Assembly: GCA_051294375.1 (NCBI GenBank) | Contig: CM119270.1 | Location: 15,161,921 to 15,225,920 of the forward strand | Length of the DNA: 64,000 nucleotides | Origin: Paraspadella gotoi | Taxonomy: Eukaryota; Chaetognatha | Direction: 5' to 3' | Shown: positions 24,001-36,500 of the stretch, one piece after another | Layout: each line of letters begins with the position of its first letter | Position numbering within the stretch: position 1 is the stretch's first letter | Made by a program: the position numbers and the translations under genes | The notes under the pieces: generated by a model | What the model saw: the letters and a program-made list of their open reading frames with translations, nothing else | Databases searched by the model: none | Told to the model about the DNA's origin: nothing

Positions 24001-27000
24001 TGTTTTGTCCTTGCTTTCCGCTCCTTTTCCTGCTCTTCTTTCATTTCTTACCGCCAAACCAGACTCCTGCTTGACTTGAGGACCGGTGGTTCCTTGTTCT
24101 CCTCCGTGCGCAGGTCCGAGGTGTGCATAAGGGTAGGGGTAAAGGTGTGGATATCCGTGCTGCGCCGGAGGACCTCCGGGCAAACCGGGATGATGGGGAG
24201 ATAAGAGATGAGGGTGGAGAGGATGACCTGAATATTATTAAAGGGCCGTTGAAATATATTTATAGTATATTTATGGAACAAAATATGTATTTTAAAAAAT
24301 GATAAGTTAAAAGATCATAAATAAAAGAAAAAGAGGGAAGGGAAAGAGAAGTTCAGGCATTCCCGAGAATAATGGTAGAGTCGAACACTGGACTTGCTTC
24401 GAGAATTCAAGACAAGAAAAAAAAAAAAAAAACATATGTACACAAATGAAACGCTCACCTCCGTGAAGAGGATGCACGCTGGGAGACAAAACGCTTGGCG
24501 CTTCTCCCGAAGAGGAGGATGACGACGTTGAAGTCGACCTCGGCGGTCGAAAGCCGACAGAATGATTGGCCGGAGGATTGGAGAGCGCTGGGTGCGGAGC
24601 GGTCGTCGAGGAAGGTCTGCAAGTAAGAAGATGGATTAGGGATGGGAAGGAGATACTTGGCAAACTTATCATTTAGTTCTCGATGTTCTCGCATCCAACG
24701 ACTGACCTAGAGTGATCCTTCGTCGACGACGAGGACGACGACGGAATCATGGAACCCGGAGTGGCGAGATTCGATTCCGATTTTGGTTCCACCTTCGGCT
24801 CTTCCTTTTTAATCTATAAAGTGACGGGTTTTAATTAAATTTCATTTAAATTTTTATTTTTTTATTTTTTCATTTAAATTACCCGACTAATTATAAATAC
24901 ATATAATTACGTAATATACAGAAATATTCTCAGCATGCAATGATTCTCACATTTATAGCTGGGCTCACCTCGTGATTGAGAAGGGAGGAGGCGGAATGAG
25001 GCACACTATGAGCTATCACAGCATGAGTAACGCCAAGGTGGGTCGACGATGGAAACCGATGAGGGGAGAACGCGTGGGAAGGCTGACGCACGAAAAAGTC
25101 AAAAGCACTTGATACTTATTTGTTGAAATGGAATTAAATACGAGTTTTATTAAAAAAGTTTCTCTACCTGCGGATAGGAACCGAGCGTCAAAGGCAACGA
25201 GGCCGACTGGACCGTCGACGAGACGTTGGAAGATTTGGGGGTCGCCTTCGTCAATCCCGTCGACGCCTTCAACTCAATTGTCGACGTCGAGGTCGAAGAA
25301 AGCGAAGTATTGATCAGCGTCGCTCGCACGCCTTCAGAAAAATAATAAAAGTTGACTTACATTATGAGAAACAAAAAAGACGAGTTTTTAAAGCTAATCA
25401 ACATGTGTAGAGGAGCTCGCAATGCAGCAATATTTTCAAAAAGTTTTTTTCTTTTTCTTTGCTCCCTACAATATCACAAAAGTGAAACCCGATCAGAGGA
25501 TCGGGGGATCTCCGGCGGAATGGAATCGCCGAACCATGATTGGTATCGACCAATCAGCTTACTGAATCGATGGAACTGTCAAAATCACTATTGCCTCAGT
25601 TATAAGCAGACTTAGATTTCCTTAGTTTCAGTAGCAATGATCAAGACTCCTGCGTGTTTCTCACCGTCACCTTTATCACCTCATCTTGATTTCGACCCTC
25701 GAAATCCATGAGTTTTTCCTTAAATGTAGTGACAGCGGCGGAATTCTAACCCAGGCCTCCGAAGAGACGTTTCATGTACTTTTCACTTTCCTAACTTACT
25801 TTTTATTTTTTCTTCTTTATTTACCCCCCCCCATCTTCATCATCCTTACCCGCGGAAGTGCTGAGAATGGGTTTCGAGATGGCGGTGGTGCAAGTGACCG
25901 CGGATGGGTGCAGCGAAGCCGCCGCCGCCGCCACTGCAGCCGCCGCCACCGACAGATGCGGATTCGAGGAAGTCGCCGATGAAGGGAGAGTCGCGGATAC
26001 GAGGCCGGACGAAGGGTGAATGGCCGGGGCGGCGGACACTAATACCGACGGAGCCGCCGACGTTGCCGACGCCGCCGAAGCGAGATGAACCACGGACGAG
26101 GAATTCGGTTGCGGCGTCGACGCGAAGGTGGACGATGTTGAGACCGACAACGGCGTTGGCGGGTGTGTCGCAGGGTGGGTCGGCGGAGCGGCGACGTGCT
26201 GAGAGGCTTTCGCCTTTGACGACATTATCGGCGACTTCGTCGAAGGATGATGCTTCTTTGACTAAAAAGGAAAACGGAGAGCTTAATTATAAAATCTTCC
26301 TTAGGATTAATATTCCTAAAAACTTGAGGGCCAAGGGAAATAAAACTGACATCAAATCAATCAGACTAACACGCACACAATGCTTACCGCAAGATTGGTA
26401 GGAAGACTTGGGTTGGAAGACAAGGGACGATGTTGGAAGGAGCTCGTTATTGGAGGAGAGATGAGCGACTGAACAAAACAAATTTTACACACAATTTAGA
26501 TATTCTGTAACCTTATACCTACTAATATTCAATCAACTAACCATTGATCCGCCTTTCCCCATGGCCAGCCGCCGTTCCATCTCTGCGGAATTCATGGGCC
26601 TCGCGTTTTGATTGGCGGCGGCAGCGACGGCGGCGGCGGTGAAGGCGGCGGTGGATCTCGAAGCGGCGGCAGCGAGCCGGCCGATCCCGAGGGCGTGCGG
26701 CGTCATTCCCGCGGAGAACCTGTGGACAACGGAAGACTTGGAGGTTGCGGCGGAAGGTTTGTCCGCTTTGCTGTTGAACTTGGCCTGGGAGGATGAGACG
26801 ACGACGCCAGAGCCGGGAGATATAGAATCTTGATGAGCGACCGTTGAGAGTTTCATCGAAGTCTGGAAAATCAGTGGAAAATGAATCGAATTTAAAAATT
26901 TTAAAAACTGGCGCGTTTAGGAAGAAGGAATTTTGTTACAGAGTTCAATTGCTGGCGTGGAGGTTTTTGAATCTCCGCTAACTTCTAAACATTTCTAGTT

Positions 27001-30000
27001 TATGTAATCTGAAGCTACACTTTTACGAAATTACCTTCATCGGCGACAAAGTCGCGCCGCTAGTTTCCTTCGGCATCTCTTTCTCTTTTATCGTTTCTTT
27101 CGCGTTGTCCTTAAAAACTTCTTTCGACTTTTCGGCGACTTCGTTGACGGAGTCGCTCGTGGGCGTCGTCGGTCCGGACGTCACAGTCGGCGCGGGGGGA
27201 AACGGCGTCGGTATTACAGCGGACGGCGCCGAGACCGATACCGCGCCGGGAAGAGAGGACGGCGTTGTCGTGGGCGTCGGTAAGGTCGGCGCCGAACTTG
27301 CATCTTCGGAGTTCTTAGAGTCTTTGGTGGAGGAGGATTTCGACGGGGATTTGTCGGACAAGAAATGGGTCGGCGTTGAACTCGTGGCAGCCGTCGTCGT
27401 CGGTGGAATCGGTGGAGGGGGTGACGTGGGCGCCGTAGATTTCGGAGACGCTAACGTCGTTTGCGCGGGTGGCGACGACTCAGGGGGAACGACGTCGTTA
27501 GGCGCCGCCACGGAAGACGAAGCTCCCGTCGACGACGGACTGCAGGCCGGCGAAGGCGAGGAATCCCCGTCCTGAATGTTGTTCTCGACGTCGCCGTCGT
27601 TGCCGTTTTCGTCGTTGCAGACACTGCTGGAATCTGAAGTGGAGCCGACGGAAGGGCTGGGGGAACGATCCTGGAGGGAAAGGGAAGAGCATTATAAGGA
27701 ATGCTTGACGGGACATTTCGGAAATTATTTCGCGTTGAGATTCTTGTGTTTGTCAAATTAAGTGTTGAAGAAACTCATTCAACACATTTTTGAATCCAAG
27801 CTTGGCTTAATCCCTTCCGGTTGATTTTCAATGATTTTTATTCTCCCAAAATTTAAACATGATATAAACAATCAACTAAATTTAATAAAAAACCGTTTCA
27901 TCCTATTAAAGTTTAACAACACGGATCTCCGAATCATTCGGTAGACGAACATAAAACACAAATTTATACGTCGTTTTAAAACTACTGAGACTTTTGATGA
28001 TCTCACTTGTCAAACCTTTTTCGGTTTCTAGTGTCAACAAAAAAGTTTTCATTGACGTGATGTTGAAAAGAAAAGAAAAGCAAACACAAACCTCAACCGT
28101 TTTTTGTTTCTTCTTAACGACGCCGGCGCTATTTCCGGTAGCGTGGGCGGCGTTGACACTATCATCCTCGGCGTTGCGCGCTTCCGCGCGGTCGTTGGCG
28201 ACGTTAGCATCGGGAGCTCCGGCGCCGACGTCGGTGGCGCCGGTTACGCCGGGTTCTCGCGAGACGTCGCGCGCGCGCTTTTGACCCGCTTTACTTCCGG
28301 CGGACGCCTCCGCCCGCTGACGCTTAGTGTTTCTTCCGCCCCGAGGACGCATGGCGGACGAGCCTAAGAAATATAATCAATAAACAGAGATTGGTTGATG
28401 GAACGAGTGATTGGTCCTGTTATTTATTTGTATTTTTGTGTTTTTGTTTGTATTTTTCGTATTTATTTAATTATTTACTTTGTTAATTAACTAATTATAC
28501 TAATTAACATCCAGTATCAAGGATGTAAACTGTAAAGATACTTAAATACGAAAAAAATGATAAATTATAAGATTTCTTACCCGACCCCGAAGGGTCGCCC
28601 GCACTATCTCGATGCAAAGGCACAGTTAAGGGTTTCGTCGACTGCTCGGGTTCCGAATCTGGAAAGTCTTTACTTTGCTGAATAAGGTTTTTCTCTCGGT
28701 GATGGTGCAGTAGGTTATGTTGAATATGATTCTGCCGCTGCTGTTGTGACTGATGCAGTCTCGAGGAAGACGGTTCGGGCGCCGCCGCGGTAGCCTCGAT
28801 AGATGCCGCAACCTCAGACGTTGCTGCTGTCCCGGAGGCCGTTGCTGAAACAACAGCTGAAGCGGATGCTATAACCGAAGAAGACGTAGAAGCTGTTGTG
28901 GATTCCGTGCTGGCAATTTCAGAGTGACAATCGCTACTGGAGGAGGCGCTCTCAACTTCAGCATTGGCGTCTAAAGTAAAGAAAGAGGACAAAGAGAGGA
29001 GTAGAAAGTTCAAACCCTGAGCAGCAAAAATGAAAAGAAAATTTCACAACAAATAAATGTCAGGCAGCATTAAAAAGAAATTCAAACTATCACTTTGATA
29101 AATATAACCAACCTAGAGTTTGAATGGCCACCCTTATGTCCCGGGCGATGGTCTTTCTCGATTTGATGGGTGACAAAGTAGATGGACGTGGCTTCTTCAA
29201 ATATCCGTGGCGTTTAAAGGAATCGCTGCAGTTGAGGCAGAGAAGGACTGACCCTTTGCCAATGATGGTAGGGTGCCACTCGGAGGAATCTGGTTAAAGT
29301 AATTAAAGTAATTAAAGTAAAATCACATGACATTAAACCTGCTTATCTCCAAGGAAAACTATTGGTATTAGATTTTAATTTTTTGGAATTTTCAGGTTTT
29401 GAGATTTCTTCTTTTTCTTCATGGCAATTGGTTATGCATTTTGACGAAAAAATAATTTTTCACAACATTTATTCCACAGCATCAATAATAATAGTACCTA
29501 GGGTTACGATAACCATTAACAGTTAACGGTTATTAACGGTAAAAATAATTCTAACCTAACCGTTAATATATTTATTTAACGGTTAAATTCGGTTTAATTT
29601 TAAATATGATTTTTTATTTTTTGGTTTAAAATCTTTGATTATCTCCTCTTCTTTTCTCACCATATTTTTTCACCTCTCTCTCTTTCCATTTTTCCTATTT
29701 TTTCCTTTGTTATTTTCAACCCTTTTAATCTTTTTTATACTAATCTCCTGTACCTATCTCTTTCTTTCTCTCTTTTCCCCTCCTCTTTTCCCCTTCTTTT
29801 CTCTCCTTTTTTCTCTCCCTTTTTTTTACCTTTTCATTTTTTCTCTTCCCTTCCAGTGTTTTTTCTTTTTTCTTACTTATTTTCTCCCAAATTTTTTTTC
29901 GTTTTTCCTTTCATTAATTTTATGCATTTCCATCAAAGAAATAATGAAATATAATATATATGCACATGCAAATAGTTGCATACATTTCTTGGCAAATTAA

Positions 30001-32116
30001 ATTCTTATATGAAATAAGATGAACTCTGGGAGTGAATAAACGAGACTGTGAGAGAGTCTTGATGAAAGCTTGCAGGGACCTGCTATGTCATTATCTTGTA
30101 AGAGTGATGGAGGCCTTAAACCACCAAAGCCTTGCCAAAGTCAGGGGCAAGATAGCTTATTTATTAAATGAATGGATAATTTATATTGTTGTACTAATTT
30201 CATAATATATCCTATTTTGCTATTTTTTTATTTCACTCTTTAAACAACAAAGAAGCAAATGAAATAAAACAAAATGAATGAAAAAATTATTAAAAAAACT
30301 ATATAAAACTATTTGTAATAAAACAATTAATAATAGAAGGAACTAATCTTAAAATGGACATTAAGGCTAACTAAAACTATCCTTCAATCATGATATATTT
30401 TTTAAAAATATAAAAAATATTAAATATCAAAAAATAAAAATCATTGGTCAATCGATCAATCAAACTTTCAATCAAAAAAATATTATTCATAATTTATATT
30501 ATGGTTATTATGGCTTATGAAAAAATAAAAACAGAAAACAAAGGTTTAAGAAACTAACAACTAGAAAAAAAGCATTGCTGATGAAGACTCTAATTGTAGA
30601 GTCGAAACATGTCTGAAACAAAACAAATAAATTGTTTTCCCTCTCTAAAAGTTAAATTATAGAATTAACCATTTTAACGGTTAACCGTTAAAAATATTAG
30701 TTTTAACGGTTAAGCGAAATTTTCTCAAAAATTAACGGTTATCGGAACCCTAATAGTACCTGTAGTTCCGCAGTGGTGACATGAATTGTCTACAGTTGCC
30801 GCGGATCGAGCTTCGGCGATTTCCTCGTCGGATTCATCTTCCTCCGAGGCGGACGAATGAGATTCAGTCGACGGATGAGTCTAAATCAATCGCATTCATC
30901 GATCAATTTATTTTTTATTCGGTTTAATTCATCTTATAAATTTTAATAAAACGAATTATTGGGCTATAACTGACCTTGGCGTCTTCATCGACTTCATTTT
31001 CTTCTTCCTCTTCTTCTTCTTCCTCTTCTTCTTCCTCTTCTTCCTCCTTTCCTTTCTTTCCTTTTCCCTTTTTCTTTTTGCTTTGATTTAAAACGAGCGA
31101 AGCGGAAGACGATTTTTTCCACAGATAGTAGTATTCGACGAGTTGGGGCTGTTGAAAAACATTCAGAAATCATTTCAAAATATGAAACAAGTTAGAATGA
31201 AAAAAACAAAATTATATCGATTTTTTACGTCATGAAAAATTTTTAAAAAAATAATCGCAAGAACCTTTCAAGTTATCAACTAACCGTAGTTTTTTCCGGA
31301 AGAAGATCCTTTCGAATTTTGTGAAAGTTTTTGCCGAATTGTCGCAAACCTTTGACAAAGAATTTCTGGGGCAAAAAAAATTAGGGAATCATTACTATTA
31401 GCGTTTCGCTGCAAAAACGTGAGATAATTTTACTCTTTCTAACTCTTATAAAAAGCGTAATTTTTTCACTTTTTAAACTGTTTAAATTTTTCGAAACTTT
31501 GTTATTAGAAGCATTAAAAAGAAAAATAAATGTCGATGTTTACGAAACCGGTTTGACTGTTTTTCGAGCAGAGAAAGAAAAACACCCCGGCGCGCCTGCC
31601 ACTCGTTTCCATTCGATTCGCGTCGATTTTAGAGCTTAAATTTTGAGGGAACCAAAACAAGTTTATGTTCGGGTTGAATATTATTAGTTTCCTAATCTTG
31701 AGAAGGGCGTATGATACTTTCAAAAACAAGGGGAAAATAGACAAATAACGTTTTTATTAGTGTTTACGGATAATGTTCAAGCCATGGAAAGTTTTCAATT
31801 TTTTTTGGTCGTGGCCCAAATTTTAGATTGATTTTAGGTAGAAAGGTGAAAATTATTTCTTGACCACTTTGATTTACTTAAGTTTTTTAACCAAAAAAAT
31901 ATATGTATTGTCTACTTTCAATTTAAAAAGTTCCCTATTCCGAAGAAATACATAAGTAGTATATATTATCTACTTCCCTCTTCCGTCCCATTTTTTTTCT
32001 CAAACTTTCTTTCTTTCTCTCTGCTTGTCTCGCTTTGAGATTTCAGTCGATTGGAAAGAACCGTCGCTACAATTGAGAGAAGATAGAAAGGGAGAAAGAA
32101 AGTAGCAGACTCATCG

Positions 32117-32197
<81 letters not shown>

Positions 32198-32715
32198 ATA
32201 GAACAAAAAAAGGAAAAAAATGAAAGAAAAAGAAAGAAAGAATGAAAAAAAGATTAAATAAATAAATAAATAAATAAATAAAAATAAATATAAATAAATA
32301 AATAAATAAAAAATGAAGGAAGAAAGAAAAAAAGGGAAAGAATAAAAAGGGGAAAAAAGAAATAAAGGAAGAAATAAAGAACAACGATATAACAAAAAAA
32401 TGTTTCGAAAAATTATAAAGAGAGAAATCAAAAAAGAAAGAAAGAAAGAAAAAAAGCGTATTAAAAAAACACTGAAAAAATAGAATCGCAAAAAAGAGAA
32501 ACATTGCAAACGGAAAAACGGGACAATGAAAAATCGATATTCAAGGAAAAGTAATAAGCGATTAAGAATTCAGTGAACTATATGACGATTATTCAAAGAC
32601 GTGTAGAAAAATTTGTAAGCACGAAAACGTTAGTTAAATGATTAAAATAAGCTTTTCTTGAAAGTATTGACTCTTGAGTATTTTAACCCAGAGCACGTTA
32701 ATTATCCAGGGTTTA

Positions 32716-32796
<81 letters not shown>

Positions 32797-33117
32797 TAAA
32801 CATCACGATCAGAAGAGGATTTAATGGTGAAAGAAGCGACAAAAGATTAAGCGAGCCAAGATTGTTACGACGAGCCAGAGTGAGAATCGAATGAGTAGAT
32901 AAGTGAATATAGAGAGTAAAGTGAGAATCGTTTACATGATAGGTGAGATAAACAGCGACGAGCCGCGGAAGAGACGGAGCTGGCGAAAAACACACACACG
33001 TTCGTACGATCGTAAAAACAGATTAGAGAAACTGCGCTTCGACGACAACGCGACGAGAGAGAGAAAGAGAGAGTACAAGCGGAAAACGGGAGGAGGGGGA
33101 GAGAGAAGTGAGAGAGC

Positions 33118-33211
<94 letters not shown>

Positions 33212-33539
33212 CTGGTTCATATCCGTGTTGTCGTTATCGAGTAAAATTCTCTCTTTGACTTTGTGATATTCCGATTGCACCTACGATTGGCGGAGACCGA
33301 AGGAGGAACGGCGTTCGCTGATTGGCTCTCACCCTCATCTCTCGTTTCCTCTACCTCCCTTTTCCCTATCCCCGCCTATCTTTCTCTGCTCGGCGTTTTG
33401 ACGAGACTCGTTCGTCGACATCATCAAAGGCTTTGATCGTCTGCAGAAACAAAAAAAGGAGAGAGACAAGAAAAGAGAACCCAATGGTGCAAGAAGTACG
33501 CCAACGGGCAACGCGCGCCGACTTGGCCACTTTGTGAGT

Positions 33540-33576
<37 letters not shown>

Positions 33577-36500
33577 AGAGAAGTGAGAGAGAAGTATTTT
33601 CGAATTTCCTTTTCTGCTACTAATTACGGCACACACGCCACATTCACACCGAAAACGCAGCTTACTCAAACGAGTCACATGACGGCGAAGCACCGAGAGA
33701 CAGCGAGAGAGAGTGCCTCCCCAAAGCCCATGTATACATAGGCTCGATGATATCACGAGATAGACCAATTAAGCCTCACACAGCGATTTCGAGACTCTCG
33801 CTCTCTTTCTTTCTTTTCTCGCTTTACGCGCGCGGGTCACAGAACGCGGAACAACGGCCGACTCTTATTGGTCGGCGTTTCGAGGATTCCCGCTCAGCGA
33901 TTGGAAGACTCTCTGCCAAATGAAGACACGTGACTGAAGGCTTAAGTAGCGAGCATCGCGATGGAACCGAGCAGAGAGAGAGAAAGAGAGGCTTTGGTTT
34001 GGGTTTGAGAATGGAATCATCAGCGTCTTCAGGAAGTGATTGAAACGAATTCCTCGATGATTCTGTGTAGTGGAGTCAATACAATAATAATTTTAACTTT
34101 AATAGAAATTTAAATTTAAGGATTTAAACCATTGATGTTATCAAAAAATCTCAATCTCGCTCTCTCTTTCTTTCTATCTCTCTGGCCCTGATAAAGCCTT
34201 TTGAATCACTGCCGAAATCTGTCTTCCTCAGATGCTCGAGAAGGTAAAGTGAGCGGGTGGGTAATGAGGTGAGTTGATGCGAGGAAAAGGTGGGACGAAG
34301 AAAGACGGTTCTGGGAAGCGGGCGGGGAGACCGAAGGGGGAGGAACCCGAACGAGGCTTTCATGGACTGTGCCAAACGAGTGAGCGAAGCCTTGCTCATT
34401 CTTCGACGACGACGACGACGACGACGACGCCGACGACGAAATTCGCGCTTTGATGTGAAGATTTTAAAGAGGTAAAGGGAAAGTACCGGGAACGAAACTA
34501 GCGAACGTTTGTTTTTTTATCAAATCTATTATTTGAAATTAATTTGTTATTGATGGCGTTGTAAGTTGTAAGTTAGGAATAGAATAAAAATACTACATCT
34601 TCAATTCGTACGAAATATGACAAGTACTTAACAATTCATTTTAAAATATTGAAATCTTGAGAAATAAATCCAGAATAAAATTTAGGACATTAAACCGTGA
34701 TCTTATCAATCACCTGCTCTTCTTCAGTCCAAACAATATCTTGTCCTTTTGGTTGTTGCACCAGATCCAAGAGGGCGCGCCCGGTGTCGTAGGAATGAGA
34801 GTGGAGCTATGAAAGAGGGATGCAAAAGGGAAACGGCTATGTATCGAAAGAACTTACGAGTTGCGGAGAAACTCCATTATTACCATTTCGTAATTACATT
34901 ACTTTTCGTTCGGTAGGTCTCTCCCACTTATGTTTTGAACGCTCAAAACTCGGATAACATTGTATAATTTTGATTAATAATTGGTAGTAACGTAAGGTTT
35001 TGTACCATGAGATGCTTATCGTGAATGTTTCCTACCGCGTAGTTACGAGATGCGTCATATAAATGCATCCACAAAAGAAAGTCACTGCAGTCCTACACTT
35101 TGAACGAGACGGTTCTTGTTGGGGTTGTTTGTTACTTGTAACCATCTACCTTCTCCCGCTCGTCACCACCCGCCTATCCTAACCGTGTCGAGGGCGTTGA
35201 AGGTGGTTCTGTCCCTTGACGCGGCTAGATACCCGTCGCCTGGCTTTCCGCCTTCCACCATCCCGGCGAAGGCAGCCATCGACCGCGCCGCGCGCAGGTA
35301 CATGACCAAATCAGCATCCTGAAAGTTCAGATTTTTATGACTTAAGAATATTTTTGTACATCGGTGATAAAAGAAGTTCATTATAAAGTTTAACCGTGAA
35401 TTACAATAATAATTTTAAGAATAACACTTAGCTTTTTCTGAACTATTTTTTTAATAATTAGGGTTTCTTTTTACAAGTAAGTTGAAGGCTTAGTCGAAGG
35501 TTAGTGCACTTAAATGGTGACAATTTTAAACCCGCCGCTAAAAAAACACTAAAAAAACACAAGTACTTATTTCATTGATTTTAAAAGTTAGTTGAGTAAA
35601 AAATACCAAACTCATTTATGTGTATAAATTTTATATTTATCAGTTAAGATATGCCTTGACAATAAGTAAAAAAAGTTGGCTTCGAAAATGAGCTTTTATT
35701 TTCTAACTCATTATTTTTCAATTTAATTTTTTTTTTCTACTATAAATATTTAAAAAAAATTAAAAAATTAAAAAAAAATTTACTTAAAATATTATCAATA
35801 TTAATATCTATTGAATGCTCTTAAAATTGTAAAGAGGAAATAAAAATTAAATTATCCAAAATTTTAAATCTGTTTTTAAAATATATAACATTTTTAAATT
35901 ATTTTATTCTAAAAAGTCGTCATTTATATGGGTATCATAAAAAAGACCAAAAAAAAAGCTAATCATAATTTAATAATTAAAAATTTGCCCTTTAACTATT
36001 TATTTTTTTAAAGATGTCTCGGTTTTAACTATTCTAATAAAATTAAAGCTGGGCAGTCTAAATTGTATACTTAAACATATGTAAATAGCTCATTCTCTTC
36101 ATATTTGCAAGGGCTTTCAGATGATAATAAAATTAATACTATTTTATTTAAAATTTCTTAGAAAAACTTACTGAAAGTACGAAAAAAATTTAATATATAA
36201 AGAGTAGAGTGATGTGAAAATGATAAAATTTTAGAAAATTAAAATTTAGCATATAAAACATGAACATAAAAACCAATAAAAATATTTTGGTAAATTTATT
36301 TTTTAATTTTATACATTAGTGGGCACCAGTGAGCTATATTTATATATAGTAATAAGTATATAAAAGGCTAAAATTTCAAAATGCAAATTTTTAAATTTTA
36401 AGATCGGATTTTGATTCCTTGCAAAAAGTTATTATAAGAAAGTACAATTCTTTTTTAAAAATTATTTTATTAAGTTAGTCAAAAATGTAAAAAACTATAT

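Larger units (their letters stand above)
29499..30752. mobile_element. Non-autonomous hAT-type DNA transposon
   Basis: The termini TAGGGTTACGATAACC and GGTTATCGGAACCCTA are inverted repeats, and several AACGGTTA sub-terminal motifs follow on both sides. Perfect 8 bp target duplications ATAGTACC flank it at 29491-29498 and 30753-30760. An 8 bp duplication and TAGGG ends are hAT traits. The 1254 bp interior has no transposase; it is pyrimidine-rich at 29620-29930 and contains a dispersed repeat and a hammerhead-like motif, both listed separately. Confidence 0.8.

Noticed and set aside
32658-33244. Glu-Arg rich coding region
   Set aside because: Made of (GA)n arrays inside a rere intron; no splice or family support.
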